DNA of 37,633 nt from an uncultured Bacilli bacterium (lineage in GTDB: Bacteria; Bacillota_I; Bacilli_A; RF39; UBA660), in NCBI GenBank assembly GCA_947632415.1, contig CANRPB010000006.1, forward strand, positions 1 to 37,633. Reading direction: 5' to 3'. Position numbers and translations under genes: made by a program. The notes under the pieces were generated by a model, which saw only the letters and a program-made list of their open reading frames with translations, did no database searches and was not told where the DNA came from. Shown here one piece after another: positions 1 through 8,128 of this stretch; the first letter of the stretch is position 1; each line of letters begins with the position of its first letter.

Positions 1-387
1 GGGTTCCAAGGTGTTATTAAAAGACATGGACAAAGTAGAGGACCTATGGGACATGGTTCACATTATCATAGAAGACCTGGTTCTATGGGTACTATGAGAC
101 CTATGCGTGTTTTTAAAGGTAAAAAGTTACCAGGACATATGGGAGTTTTAACTGTTACAATTCAAAATTTGGAGATTGTTTCAGTTGATAAAGAAAATAA
201 TGTAATTTTGGTTAAGGGTAATGTACCTGGTCCTAAAAAATCATTGGTTATTATTAAATCATCAGTAAAAAATCCTGGAAAGGTTAATGAGGCTCAAGAG
301 TTAAATTCTTATGTTATTGAAGAAGCTGTAGCGGATAATCAAGAGAATGTTAGCACTGAAGAAGTTAATGCCTCTACTGAGGAATAG
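1..387 (+). CDS. rplC: 50S ribosomal protein L3, 3' part
   Basis: The first 128 codons in view are the C-terminal part of L3, a core 23S rRNA-binding protein near the peptidyl transferase centre. The reading frame is open from base 1 and runs through GHGSHYHRRPGSMG and KGKKLPGHMGVLTVT, which are classic L3 stretches. The ATG at 46 is an internal methionine, so the start lies left of the window. The last 27 residues form an acidic tail rich in Glu, Val and Asn that goes beyond the usual L3 core. rplD follows after 11 bases, in canonical S10-operon order. Confidence 0.97.
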   Translation, partial: GFQGVIKRHGQSRGPMGHGSHYHRRPGSMGTMRPMRVFKGKKLPGHMGVLTVTIQNLEIVSVDKENNVILVKGNVPGPKKSLVIIKSSVKNPGKVNEAQELNSYVIEEAVADNQENVSTEEVNASTEE

Positions 388-398
388 GAGGAAACTAG

Positions 399-1022
399 AT
401 GGGAAAAATATCTGTTTTAAATATTAAAGGTGAAAAAACTAATGATATTTCTTTAAATAAAGAATTATGGGAAATGGAACCAAATGATGCTGTTTTATAT
501 GACGCAATTACATTATCAAGAAACTCTTTAAGACAAGGTACTGCAAGTACAAAAACACGTAGTGAAGTAAGTGGTGGAGGTAAGAAGCCATGGAGACAAA
601 AGGGAACAGGACGTGCTCGTCAAGGTAGTATTCGTGCTGCTCAATGGTATCATGGTGGAGTAGTATTTGGACCACATCCAAGAAGTTACGATAAGAAAAT
701 GAATCGTAAAGAAAGACGCTTGGCTTTAAAGTCTGCTTTGGCTTATAAAGCAATCGATAATGAGTTAGTTGTTGTTGATTCATTTAAGTTAGAGAGTTCT
801 AAGACTAAAGAAGTTGTAGGTGTTTTAGAAAATTTGAAAGTTAGCAAAAATGTATTAATCGTAGTTGATGAATTAGATGAGAATATGGTTTTAGCTACAC
901 GTAATTTGAGTAATGTTATTTTATTACAGGCTAATGAAATTAATGTTTTAGATATTATTTCAGCTGATTATATGGTTATTACTGAAAAGGCTATCAAGAT
1001 GATAGAGGAGGTGCTTGTTTAA
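399..1022 (+). CDS. rplD: 50S ribosomal protein L4
   Basis: This 207-residue L4 binds 23S rRNA domain I, and its extended loop lines the exit tunnel. The loop is recognisable at about residues 45-90 (SEVSGGGKKPWRQKGTGRARQGS, then the WYHGGVVFGP region). The ATG follows AGGAGG at the end of rplC with normal spacing. The stop codon shares one base with the rplW start, so the two are translationally coupled. In some bacteria L4 represses its own S10 operon; the upstream leader is outside the window, so that cannot be judged here. Confidence 0.97.
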   Translation: MGKISVLNIKGEKTNDISLNKELWEMEPNDAVLYDAITLSRNSLRQGTASTKTRSEVSGGGKKPWRQKGTGRARQGSIRAAQWYHGGVVFGPHPRSYDKKMNRKERRLALKSALAYKAIDNELVVVDSFKLESSKTKEVVGVLENLKVSKNVLIVVDELDENMVLATRNLSNVILLQANEINVLDIISADYMVITEKAIKMIEEVLV

Positions 1023-1303
1023 TGAGTAATTATAGGGATGTTATAAAAGCACCAATTATTACTGAGAAGAGTGCTAATTCAAGTCATGACAATAATACTA
1101 TTGTATTTAGTGTTGATGTTAAGGCTAATAAGACACAAATCAAACAGGCTATTGAAAAAATATTCAACGTAAAAGTTGAAAAGGTTAATACTGTAAATGT
1201 AAAACCTAAGAAGAAAAGAGTTGGTCGTTACGTTGGTAAGACTAACAGAGTTAAAAAAGCATATGTTAAGTTGAGTGAAGGAAGTTCTATTGAACTTAAT
1301 TAA
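1022..1303 (+). CDS. rplW: 50S ribosomal protein L23
   Basis: This 93-residue L23 sits at the tunnel exit and is the docking point for trigger factor and SRP. It shows the family opening YRDVIKAPIITEKS and the basic beta-hairpin VNVKPKKKRVGRYVGKTNRVKKAYV. The start ATG overlaps the rplD stop by one base, and GAGGTG inside the end of rplD serves as ribosome-binding site. Its length and position between rplD and rplB are standard. Confidence 0.97.
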   Translation: MSNYRDVIKAPIITEKSANSSHDNNTIVFSVDVKANKTQIKQAIEKIFNVKVEKVNTVNVKPKKKRVGRYVGKTNRVKKAYVKLSEGSSIELN

Positions 1304-1314
1304 GGAGGATATAT

Positions 1315-2145
1315 ATGGCGATTAAAAGTTTTAAATCAATGACTAATGGTACAAGAAATATGTCCAAATTAGTGAATGAAGATATTACTAAAACTACACC
1401 AGAGAAATCTTTAGTTGTTACATTAAAGAAGAATGGTGGACGTAATAACCAAGGTAAAATTACTTTAAGACATCGTGGTGGTGGAGCAAAGAGAAAGTAT
1501 CGTCTTATTGATTTTAAGAGAAATAAAGATGGTGTTGTTGGAACTGTTGCTTCTATCGAGTACGATCCAAATAGAACTGCTAACATTGCTTTAATTAACT
1601 ATGCTGATGGAGAAAAAAGATATATTATTGCTCCAAAAGGTTTAAAAGTTGGAAATAAAATTGAGAGCGGAGTTAAGACTGACATAAAAGTTGGTAATTG
1701 TTTAACTCTTGAAAATATTCCTGAAGGTACTTTAGTTCATAATATTGAGTTAAAGGCTGGTAAAGGTGGGCAAATTGTTCGTTCTGCTGGTTCTAGTGCT
1801 CAAATATTGGGTACTGAAGGAAAGTATACATTAATTCGTTTGACTAGTGGCGAGGTTCGTAAAGTGTTAAGCACTTGTCGTGCTACTATTGGTGAGGTTG
1901 GTAATGCTGACCATGAATTAGTAAATATTGGTAAAGCAGGTCGTAAAAGACATATGGGTATTAAGCCTACTGTTAGAGGATCTGTTATGAATCCTAATGA
2001 TCACCCACATGGTGGTGGTGAAGGACGTACACCAGTTGGTCGTAAAGGTCCAGTTACTCCTTGGGGTAAACCTGCATTAGGACATAAGACACGTAGCAAT
2101 AAAAAACAATCTGATAAGTTAATTGTTCGTCGTCGTAAAAAATAG
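1315..2145 (+). CDS. rplB: 50S ribosomal protein L2
   Basis: This 276-residue L2 is one of the most conserved large-subunit proteins and is needed for subunit association and peptidyl transfer. The N-terminal rRNA-binding part shows GRNNQGKITLRHRGGGAKRKYR. The C-terminal part shows MNPNDHPHGGGEGR and GRKGPVTPWGKPALGHKTR, including the functionally critical His of the HPHGGG loop. AAGGAGG precedes the ATG by about 8 bases. The length is normal and nothing is missing. Confidence 0.98.
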   Translation: MAIKSFKSMTNGTRNMSKLVNEDITKTTPEKSLVVTLKKNGGRNNQGKITLRHRGGGAKRKYRLIDFKRNKDGVVGTVASIEYDPNRTANIALINYADGEKRYIIAPKGLKVGNKIESGVKTDIKVGNCLTLENIPEGTLVHNIELKAGKGGQIVRSAGSSAQILGTEGKYTLIRLTSGEVRKVLSTCRATIGEVGNADHELVNIGKAGRKRHMGIKPTVRGSVMNPNDHPHGGGEGRTPVGRKGPVTPWGKPALGHKTRSNKKQSDKLIVRRRKK

Positions 2146-2162
2146 GGAAAGGATTGAAGATA

Positions 2163-2435
2163 ATGGCTAGAAGTTTAAAAAAAGGACCTTTTGCTGACAA
2201 AAGTTTGTTAGCGAAAGTTCAAAAAGTTAAAGAATCAGGTAAAAAAGAAGTTATTAAAACTTGGTCTCGTCGAACAACCATTTACCCTGACTTTGTCGGA
2301 CTTACATTTGCTGTTCATAATGGTAGAGAGCATATTCCTGTTTATGTAACAGAAGATATGGTTGGACACAAATTAGGTGAGTTTGCTTTGACTCGTAAGT
2401 TTGGTGGACACGGCGATAATAAAGATAAAAAATAG
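2163..2435 (+). CDS. rpsS: 30S ribosomal protein S19
   Basis: This 90-residue S19 belongs to the 30S head, where it pairs with S13. The start is set at the ATG giving MARSLKKGPFADKSLL, the universal S19 N-terminus, with GGGAAAGGA at a sensible distance. The frame is open nine bases further upstream to a TTG, but that would add a non-conserved MKI. The conserved GHKLGEFALTRKFGGHG near the C-terminus is intact. It lies between rplB and rplV in the standard order. Confidence 0.97.
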   Translation: MARSLKKGPFADKSLLAKVQKVKESGKKEVIKTWSRRTTIYPDFVGLTFAVHNGREHIPVYVTEDMVGHKLGEFALTRKFGGHGDNKDKK

Positions 2436-2455
2436 TATCTGGAAGGAGGACTAAA

Positions 2456-2788
2456 ATGGAAGCAGTAGCGATTGCAAAGGGAGTTAGAATTGCACCTCGT
2501 AAAGCCCGTTTAGTTATAGATTTAATACGTGGTAAAAGTGTTTTAGAAGCCGATAAAATTTTAAAGAATATTAATAAGGAATCAGCTAGGATTTCTAGAA
2601 AAGTTTTGGTTTCTGCAGTAGCAAATGCTGAAAATAATTTAGGATTAGATAAAAATAATCTTTATGTTAAAGAGGCTATTGTCAATGAAGGACAAACAAT
2701 GAAAAGAATGAAATTTGGTTCTCGTGGACACGTAGATCCAATTAAGAAAAGAACTAGTCACATTAAAATAGTTGTGAGTGAAAAATAA
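2456..2788 (+). CDS. rplV: 50S ribosomal protein L22
   Basis: This 110-residue L22 contributes a long beta-hairpin to the exit tunnel. It shows the core VRIAPRKARLVIDLIRGKSV and a hairpin with MKRMKFGSRGHVDPIKKRTSH. The hairpin lies where macrolide-resistance changes are known in this family; no length change is visible. GGAAGGAGG precedes the ATG. rpsC follows after 17 bases with its own AGGAGG. Confidence 0.97.
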   Translation: MEAVAIAKGVRIAPRKARLVIDLIRGKSVLEADKILKNINKESARISRKVLVSAVANAENNLGLDKNNLYVKEAIVNEGQTMKRMKFGSRGHVDPIKKRTSHIKIVVSEK

Positions 2789-2805
2789 ACAAAGGAGGAG
2801 AACTC

Positions 2806-3486
2806 GTGGGTCAAAAAGTTAGTCCAGTCGGACTTAGAATTGGCATCAATAAATCTTGGGAATCTAATTGGTATGCAGATAACAAGGATTTTGCTAAGTT
2901 TTTAAATAATGATGTTAAAATTCGTGAATTTTTATTTAAAAAATTAAAAGATGCTTCAGTTTCTAGTATTTTAATTGAGAGAACTGCTAAGAAAACTGAT
3001 GTTGTTATTAATACTGCAAAACCTGGCGTTGTAATTGGCCATGGTGGCGATGAAGTTGAAAAACTAAAAAAAGAACTTTCAAAGTTAGTTAATGAAAATG
3101 TACAAATTTCAATTATGGAAATTAAAAACCCAGATGTTGTTGCTGCACTTGTAGCAGAAAACATTGCTCATCAAATTGAAAATCGTGTTTCGTTTAGAAT
3201 TGCTCAAAAGAGAGCTATTAGAAACGCTATGAAAGCAGGGGCTAAGGGTATTAAAACTTCAGTTTCTGGTCGTTTGGCTGGTGCTGATATGGCAAGAACT
3301 GAAGGATATACTGAAGGAAATATTCCTCTTCATACTTTAAGAGCAGATATTGATTATGCACATAAAGAGGCTAATACTACTTATGGTAAAATTGGTGTTA
3401 AAGTATGGATTTATAAAGGAGAAATCCTTCCTGAAAAGAAAGATAAGGGAGGTAATGTAGATGGCAGTCATTCCAAAGAGAACTAA
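2806..3486 (+). CDS. rpsC: 30S ribosomal protein S3
   Basis: This 226-residue S3 forms part of the mRNA entry site. It starts with GTG after AAAGGAGGAG and reads MGQKVSPVGLRIG, the universal N-terminus. A type II KH domain carries the GxxG loop (VVIGHGGDEVEKLKKEL), and the C-terminal domain carries SGRLAGADMARTE. The last nine codons overlap the rplP start by 26 bases, so the S3 tail is encoded through the rplP start region, and the rplP Shine-Dalgarno (3445-3452) also lies inside rpsC. That tail is not conserved in S3. Confidence 0.97.
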   Translation: MGQKVSPVGLRIGINKSWESNWYADNKDFAKFLNNDVKIREFLFKKLKDASVSSILIERTAKKTDVVINTAKPGVVIGHGGDEVEKLKKELSKLVNENVQISIMEIKNPDVVAALVAENIAHQIENRVSFRIAQKRAIRNAMKAGAKGIKTSVSGRLAGADMARTEGYTEGNIPLHTLRADIDYAHKEANTTYGKIGVKVWIYKGEILPEKKDKGGNVDGSHSKEN

Positions 3487-3892
3487 GTATCGTCGTCCAC
3501 ATCGTTTAGTATATGATGGTGTTTCTAGAGGAAATACTGAGCTTCATTTTGGAGAGTATGGATTGCAAGCATTGGAAGGTGCTTGGATAACTCAACAACA
3601 AATTGAAGCAGCTCGTGTTGCTATGACACGTTATATGAAACGTGGTGGTAAAGTTTTTATTAACATTTTCCCACATTTGTCTTTGACTAAAATTCCTTTG
3701 GAAACTCGTATGGGTAAAGGAAAAGGTCAACCAGAGGTATGGGTTGCAGTTGTTAAGAAGAATAAAATTATGTTTGAGATAAGTGGAGTTACTGAAGAAG
3801 TAGCACGTGAAGCGCTTAGACTTGCTATGCATAAACTTCCAATCAAATGTAAATTTGTTAAGAAAGAAAGTGGTGAGACACGTGAAAAATAA
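3461..3892 (+). CDS. rplP: 50S ribosomal protein L16
   Basis: This 143-residue L16 sits near the A-site tRNA. It opens with MAVIPKRTKYRRPHR, followed by the hallmark ELHFGEYGLQALEGAWIT and RMGKGKGQPEVWVAVVK. The ATG is preceded by AAGGGAGG at 3445-3452 and overlaps rpsC by 26 bases, implying coupled translation. Its 3' end overlaps the rpmC start by 11 bases, which makes this the tightest part of the operon. Confidence 0.97.
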   Translation: MAVIPKRTKYRRPHRLVYDGVSRGNTELHFGEYGLQALEGAWITQQQIEAARVAMTRYMKRGGKVFINIFPHLSLTKIPLETRMGKGKGQPEVWVAVVKKNKIMFEISGVTEEVAREALRLAMHKLPIKCKFVKKESGETREK

Positions 3893-4076
3893 GGAAATTA
3901 GAGATTTAACTAATGAAGAAATATTAGCTAAAATCGAAGAGTGTAAAGAAGAATTATTTAACTTACGTTTAAGTCAAGCTACTGGTAATCTTGAAAAACC
4001 TTCAAGAATAAGAGAATTAAGAAAGTCAGTTGCACGTATGAAGACTATTTTACGTGAACGTGAACTACAAGATTAG
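3882..4076 (+). CDS. rpmC: 50S ribosomal protein L29
   Basis: This 64-residue L29 is a small two-helix protein beside the exit tunnel. The chosen GTG gives MKNKEIRDLTNEEILAKIEE, the normal family N-terminus; the frame is open further upstream but only adds non-conserved residues. The conserved FNLRLSQATGNLEKPSRIRE is present. The GTG lies 11 bases inside the end of rplP, with GGTGAG just upstream as a modest ribosome-binding site. Alternative GTG codons at 3870 and 3873 are possible but match the family less well. Confidence 0.92.
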   Translation: MKNKEIRDLTNEEILAKIEECKEELFNLRLSQATGNLEKPSRIRELRKSVARMKTILRERELQD

Positions 4077-4086
4077 GAGGTTTATA

Positions 4087-4344
4087 ATGGAAAAGAGAGC
4101 TCAAGAATTAGTAGGAAAAGTTGTGAGTGATAAAGGTGATAAAACTATTACAGTTTTAGTTGAAACTTACAAAAAGGATCGTTTATATCATAAACGTGTT
4201 AAATATTCTAAAAAATATGCTGCACATGATGAGAAAAATGTAGCAAAAGTTGGCGATATTGTACGTATTGCTGAGACTAGACCACTATCTAAGACTAAGC
4301 ATTTCCGTTTAGTTGAAGTAGTTGAAGAAGCAGTTGTTTTATAA
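4087..4344 (+). CDS. rpsQ: 30S ribosomal protein S17
   Basis: This 85-residue S17 is an OB-fold primary 16S rRNA binder. It starts at MEKRAQELVGKVVSDKGDKT after AGGAGG at the end of rpmC; the open frame upstream is not conserved. The typical HKRVKYSKKYAAHDE and the closing VRIAETRPLSKTKHFRLVEVVE are present. Length and position are standard. Confidence 0.96.
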   Translation: MEKRAQELVGKVVSDKGDKTITVLVETYKKDRLYHKRVKYSKKYAAHDEKNVAKVGDIVRIAETRPLSKTKHFRLVEVVEEAVVL

Positions 4345-4370
4345 TTGCTAACGAATAGGAGGATTAATAT

Positions 4371-4739
4371 ATGATTCAACAACAAAGTCGTTTAAAAGTT
4401 GCTGATAATTCGGGTGCAAGAGAACTTTTAGTTATTCGTGTACTTGGTGGAAGCAAAGTTAAGACTGGTAATATCGGTGATATTGTAGTTGGAACTGTAA
4501 CAAAGGCGACTCCTAGCGGTACAGTTGAACGAAAGAAAGTTGTTAAGGCTGTAGTTGTTAGAAGTAAATTTGGTCTTAGAAGAGAAGATGGGTCTTATAT
4601 TAAATTTGATGATAATGCTTGTGTTATTATTAAGGATGATAAGAGTCCAGTTGGAACTCGTGTATTTGGACCGGTTGCGCGTGAATTACGTGATAAAGAT
4701 TATATGAAAATTGTATCACTTGCTAAAGAAGTGTTATAG
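4371..4739 (+). CDS. rplN: 50S ribosomal protein L14
   Basis: This 122-residue L14 helps form intersubunit bridge B8. It begins MIQQQSRLKVADNSGARELLVIRVLGGS, the family signature, and ends with GTRVFGPVARELRDKDYMKIVSLAKEVL. TAGGAGG precedes the ATG. There is no anomaly in length or context. Confidence 0.98.
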   Translation: MIQQQSRLKVADNSGARELLVIRVLGGSKVKTGNIGDIVVGTVTKATPSGTVERKKVVKAVVVRSKFGLRREDGSYIKFDDNACVIIKDDKSPVGTRVFGPVARELRDKDYMKIVSLAKEVL

Positions 4740-4753
4740 GTTGGAGGAATAAT

Positions 4754-5059
4754 ATGAACTTTAAAAAAGGAGATAAAGTAGTTGTTATTTCTGGTAAATC
4801 TAAGGGTGCCCTTGGAACAATTTCAAATGTTTTAAAAGATAATAAAGTCATTGTTGAAGGCGCTAATATGGTTAAAAAACATATTAAACCTAATGGTCAA
4901 GTAGCAGGGAGTATTGTTGAAGTTGAGGCTCCAATTGATGCTTCTAATGTAATGCTTGTGGATCCAAAAACTAAAAAAAGAACCAGAATTGGTCACACTA
5001 CTGATAAAAAAGGTAATAAAGTTCGAGTTAGTAAAAAGTCTAATGAAGAACTTAATTAA
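4754..5059 (+). CDS. rplX: 50S ribosomal protein L24
   Basis: This 101-residue L24 is an assembly initiator that binds the 5' region of 23S rRNA. An N-terminal KOW motif is clear (KKGDKVVVISGKSKGALGTI), followed by GANMVKKHIKPNGQVAGSIVEVEAPI and the basic KTKKRTRIGH segment. GGAGGA lies just before the ATG, and rplE follows after 17 bases. Confidence 0.97.
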   Translation: MNFKKGDKVVVISGKSKGALGTISNVLKDNKVIVEGANMVKKHIKPNGQVAGSIVEVEAPIDASNVMLVDPKTKKRTRIGHTTDKKGNKVRVSKKSNEELN

Positions 5060-5076
5060 TTGGAAGGAGGGTATAT

Positions 5077-5616
5077 ATGAACCACCTAAAAGAAAAGTAT
5101 AATAAAGAGATTGTACCTAGTTTAATGAAAAAGTATGGTTATAAGAGTATTATGGAAGCACCTAAGTTAGAGAAGATTGTTGTTAATATGGGTGTTGGTG
5201 ATGCTACAACTAATTCTAAATTATTAGAGGCTGCTATGAATGACATGGCTATTATAACTGGCCAAAAACCAGTTGCTACTAAGGCTAAGAAGGCTATTGC
5301 TGGTTTTAAAGTTAGAGAGGGTCAAGCAATTGGTTGTAAAGTAACACTTCGTGGCGAGAATATGTATAATTTTTTGGATAAATTAATTAGTATTACATTA
5401 CCACGTGTTCGTGATTTTAGAGGAATTTCATCTAAAGCGTTTGATGGTAGAGGAAACTATACTTTAGGATTAACTGAACAACTTATATTCTCAGAGATTG
5501 AGTATGATAATGTTGTTAAGGTTCGTGGGATGGATATTGTTTTTGTTACAACTGCAAAAACTAATGAGGAAGCCTACGATTTACTAAAAGGTTTCGGAAT
5601 GCCATTTAAGAAATAG
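5077..5616 (+). CDS. rplE: 50S ribosomal protein L5
   Basis: This 179-residue L5 binds 5S rRNA in the central protuberance. Conserved stretches include APKLEKIVVNMGVGDAT, GQKPVATKAKKAIAGFKVREG, LPRVRDFRGIS and the C-terminal GMDIVFVTTAKTNEEAYDLLKGFGMPF. GGAAGGAGG precedes the ATG. The length is as usual for Firmicutes. Confidence 0.98.
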   Translation: MNHLKEKYNKEIVPSLMKKYGYKSIMEAPKLEKIVVNMGVGDATTNSKLLEAAMNDMAIITGQKPVATKAKKAIAGFKVREGQAIGCKVTLRGENMYNFLDKLISITLPRVRDFRGISSKAFDGRGNYTLGLTEQLIFSEIEYDNVVKVRGMDIVFVTTAKTNEEAYDLLKGFGMPFKK

Positions 5617-5631
5617 TTATAGGAGGATTAT

Positions 5632-5817
5632 ATGGCTAAGAAAAGCATGATTGTAAAAGCTAGTCGTAAACCAAAATTCAAAGTACGTGAATATACACGT
5701 TGTGAAAGATGCGGAAGACCTCATTCTGTATTAAGAAAATATGGAATTTGCCGTATTTGTTTTAGAGAATTAGCTTATAAAGGACAAATACCAGGCGTTA
5801 AAAAGTCTAGTTGGTAG
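5632..5817 (+). CDS. rpsN: 30S ribosomal protein S14, zinc-binding type Z
   Basis: This is the short, zinc-dependent form of S14 with 61 residues. Cys24, Cys27, Cys40 and Cys43 make the CxxC-x12-CxxC zinc knuckle typical of Firmicutes type Z S14, as opposed to the roughly 90-residue zinc-free form. It reads MAKKSMIVKASRKPKFKVRE at the N-terminus and GQIPGVKKSSW at the C-terminus. TAGGAGG precedes the ATG. It is often named rpsZ or rpsN1. Confidence 0.97.
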   Translation: MAKKSMIVKASRKPKFKVREYTRCERCGRPHSVLRKYGICRICFRELAYKGQIPGVKKSSW

Positions 5818-5835
5818 GATGAAGGGAGGATATAT

Positions 5836-6231
5836 ATGGTAACAGATCCAATCGCAGATATGCTTACAAGAATTCGTAATGCAAATCAATTGCGATATAA
5901 AGAAGTTGAAGTACCCGCTTCAAAAATTAAAATTGAAATTGCAAGAATACTTAAAGAAGAAGGTTTCATTTCTGATTATAAAGTTAAGAAGAGTGATGTT
6001 CAAAGTATTATTGTGTTATTCTTAAAATATGGAGATAAGAAGGAACGTGTAATTACTGGATTAAAGAGAATTTCTAAACCAGGGTTACGTGTTTATGCTA
6101 AGGCTACTGAAATTCCACGTGTTTTGAATGGTTTGGGAATTGCTATTGTGTCTACTTCTCATGGAGTTATGACTGATAAAGAAGCAAGAAGTGAATCATT
6201 AGGTGGAGAAGTATTGGCTTATATTTGGTAG
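5836..6231 (+). CDS. rpsH: 30S ribosomal protein S8
   Basis: This 131-residue S8 is a primary 16S rRNA binder and, in E. coli, the repressor of the spc operon. It opens with MVTDPIADMLTRIRNANQ and has the C-terminal STSHGVMTDKEARSESLGGEVLAYIW. AAGGGAGG precedes the ATG. No S8-binding mimic on the mRNA was identified by eye. Confidence 0.97.
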   Translation: MVTDPIADMLTRIRNANQLRYKEVEVPASKIKIEIARILKEEGFISDYKVKKSDVQSIIVLFLKYGDKKERVITGLKRISKPGLRVYAKATEIPRVLNGLGIAIVSTSHGVMTDKEARSESLGGEVLAYIW

Positions 6232-6246
6232 AAAGAGAGGATTGTT

Positions 6247-6777
6247 ATGAGTCGTATTGGTAATAGAATTCTTACAATACCCGCTGGTGTTACTGTTAGT
6301 GTTGATGGTACTTTAGTAACTGTTAAGGGTCCTAAGGGCGAACTTTCTACTGAAGTTGATCAAAATATCAAGGTTGAAGTTGAAGGAACAGAGGTTAAGG
6401 TTACAAGACGTAATGATAACTTTAAGGCTGCTCATGGAACTGTTAACGCTAATATCAGTAATATGATTACTGGTGTTTCAGTTGGTTTTGAAAAGAAGTT
6501 AGAGGCTGTTGGTGTAGGATATCGTTTTGCACTTAAAGGTAATGAATTGGTTATTACTGCAGGTTATTCTCATCAAGTTAATTTGGAAGTACCTGAAGGT
6601 ATTACTCTTGAAAGTCCAAGTAATACTGAATTATTTATCAGAGGTATTGATAAGCAAGCTGTTGGACAATTTGCTGCTAATGTTAGAAGTGTAAGAGAAC
6701 CAGAACCTTATAAGGGTAAAGGTATTCGTTATTCTGATGAACATATTATTCGTAAAGAGGGTAAGAAGGCTGCTTAA
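6247..6777 (+). CDS. rplF: 50S ribosomal protein L6
   Basis: This 176-residue L6 lies close to the GTPase-associated centre. It begins MSRIGNRILTIPAGVTV and shows KGPKGELS and, near the C-terminus, NVRSVREPEPYKGKGIRYSDE with a final basic tail. A GAGAGG motif precedes the ATG. Length and order are standard. Confidence 0.97.
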   Translation: MSRIGNRILTIPAGVTVSVDGTLVTVKGPKGELSTEVDQNIKVEVEGTEVKVTRRNDNFKAAHGTVNANISNMITGVSVGFEKKLEAVGVGYRFALKGNELVITAGYSHQVNLEVPEGITLESPSNTELFIRGIDKQAVGQFAANVRSVREPEPYKGKGIRYSDEHIIRKEGKKAA

Positions 6778-6802
6778 TATTAAGTAAAGGAGAGAGTTAT
6801 TC

Positions 6803-7165
6803 ATGATTAATAAAAAATCTCGTAATGACGCACGTATTGCTAGACATGTTCGTGTTAGATCGAAAGTTGTTGGCACTGCTTTAGTACCAAGATTAAATGT
6901 TTTTAGATCAAATGGTAATATCTTTGCTCAAATCATTGATGATAGTGCTGATAAAACATTAGTTAGTGCTTCTTCTATTGACAAGGAGTTAAAGCTTGAC
7001 AATGGTGGAAATATCGATGCAGCAACTAAGGTTGGTGAATTATTGGCTAAGAGAGCTAAAGAGGCTAATATTACTAAGGTAACTTTTGATAGAGGTGGAT
7101 ACCTATATCACGGACGTGTTAAGGCATTAGCAGATGCTGCACGTGAAAATGGATTAGAATTCTAA
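6803..7165 (+). CDS. rplR: 50S ribosomal protein L18
   Basis: This 120-residue L18 binds 5S rRNA together with L5. Recognisable stretches are RNDARIARHVRVRSKVVGTALVPRLNVFRSNGNIFAQIIDD and the C-terminal FDRGGYLYHGRVKALADAARENGLEF. AAAGGAGAG lies upstream of the ATG. rpsE follows after 14 bases. Confidence 0.97.
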   Translation: MINKKSRNDARIARHVRVRSKVVGTALVPRLNVFRSNGNIFAQIIDDSADKTLVSASSIDKELKLDNGGNIDAATKVGELLAKRAKEANITKVTFDRGGYLYHGRVKALADAARENGLEF

Positions 7166-7179
7166 TAGGAGGAAATTTG

Positions 7180-7683
7180 ATGGAAAATAAGAAAAGAGAA
7201 CCACGTCAAAAACAATTTGAAGAAGAAGTTGTTAATGTTAGACGTATTACTAAGGTAACTCAAGGTGGTCGTGATTTCAAGTTCTCTGCTACAGTTGCTG
7301 TCGGTGATAGAAAAGGCCGTGTAGGTATTGGCAATGGAAAGGCTAAGGAAGTACCTGATGCTATTAAGAAGGCTTCACAAGCAGCTGTTAAGAACGTAGT
7401 TAGAGTTTCTATCGTTGATGGAACTATCCCACATGAAGCAATTGGTGTTAGAGGTGCTAGTAGGGTTATGTTAAAACCTGCAACTGCTGGTACTGGTGTT
7501 AAGGCTGGTGGTCCAGTTAGAGCGGTTCTTGAACTTGCTGGTGTTAAAAATATTTTATCTAAGTCACTTGGTTCAAATACAAAAATTAATATGGCTTATG
7601 CTACTTTAGAGGCTTTAAAGTCTCAAAGAACTATTGAAGAGGTTGCTAAGTTACGTGGTAAAAAGGTAGAGGAGATTAGATAA
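7180..7683 (+). CDS. rpsE: 30S ribosomal protein S5
   Basis: This 167-residue S5 acts in decoding fidelity and mRNA unwinding. It has an N-terminal dsRNA-binding-like domain (VRRITKVTQGGRDFKFSATVAVGDRKGRVGIGNGKAKEV) and the C-terminal KSLGSNTKINMAYATLEAL. The ATG at 7180 has AGGAGG at 7167-7172; a TTG one codon earlier is less likely. rplO starts two bases after its stop, so the usual rpmD gene is absent between them. Confidence 0.97.
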   Translation: MENKKREPRQKQFEEEVVNVRRITKVTQGGRDFKFSATVAVGDRKGRVGIGNGKAKEVPDAIKKASQAAVKNVVRVSIVDGTIPHEAIGVRGASRVMLKPATAGTGVKAGGPVRAVLELAGVKNILSKSLGSNTKINMAYATLEALKSQRTIEEVAKLRGKKVEEIR

Positions 7684-7684
7684 T

Positions 7685-8128
7685 ATGAAATTAAATACTA
7701 TTCATCCTGCAGAAGGCGCTGTTCGTGCTCGTAAAAGAGTTGGTCGTGGCGTTGGTAGTGGTTTAGGTAAAACTTCAGGAAAAGGTCATAAAGGACAAAA
7801 CGCTCGTAGTGGTGGAGGAGTTAGACCTGGTTTTGAAGGTGGACAATTACCATTATTTAGAAGATTACCAAAGCGTGGATTTAGTAATGCTAAGTTTAAA
7901 GTTAGATATGCTATTATTAATTTAAGTGATTTGAATAAGTTTGAGGATGGTTGTGTTGTTACACCAGAGTTATTGAAAGAAATGGGATTAGTTAAAAATC
8001 AATTAGATGGAATTAAAGTTTTAGGAAATGGAACTTTAGAGAAAAAGTTAACTGTTAAGGCACATAAGTTTTCTGATGTTGCTTATGCAGAGATAGAAAA
8101 ATTAGGTGGAAAAGCTGAGGTGATTTAA
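7685..8128 (+). CDS. rplO: 50S ribosomal protein L15
   Basis: This 147-residue L15 is a late-assembly large-subunit protein. It opens MKLNTIHPAEGAVRARKRVGRGVGSGLGKTSGKGHKGQNARSGG, the hallmark basic N-terminus, and continues with GFEGGQLPLFRRLPKRGF. It follows rpsE after one base, where rpmD would normally lie. Its ribosome-binding site (GAGGAG) is inside the rpsE end. The stop TAA shares one base with the secY ATG. Confidence 0.98.
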   Translation: MKLNTIHPAEGAVRARKRVGRGVGSGLGKTSGKGHKGQNARSGGGVRPGFEGGQLPLFRRLPKRGFSNAKFKVRYAIINLSDLNKFEDGCVVTPELLKEMGLVKNQLDGIKVLGNGTLEKKLTVKAHKFSDVAYAEIEKLGGKAEVI

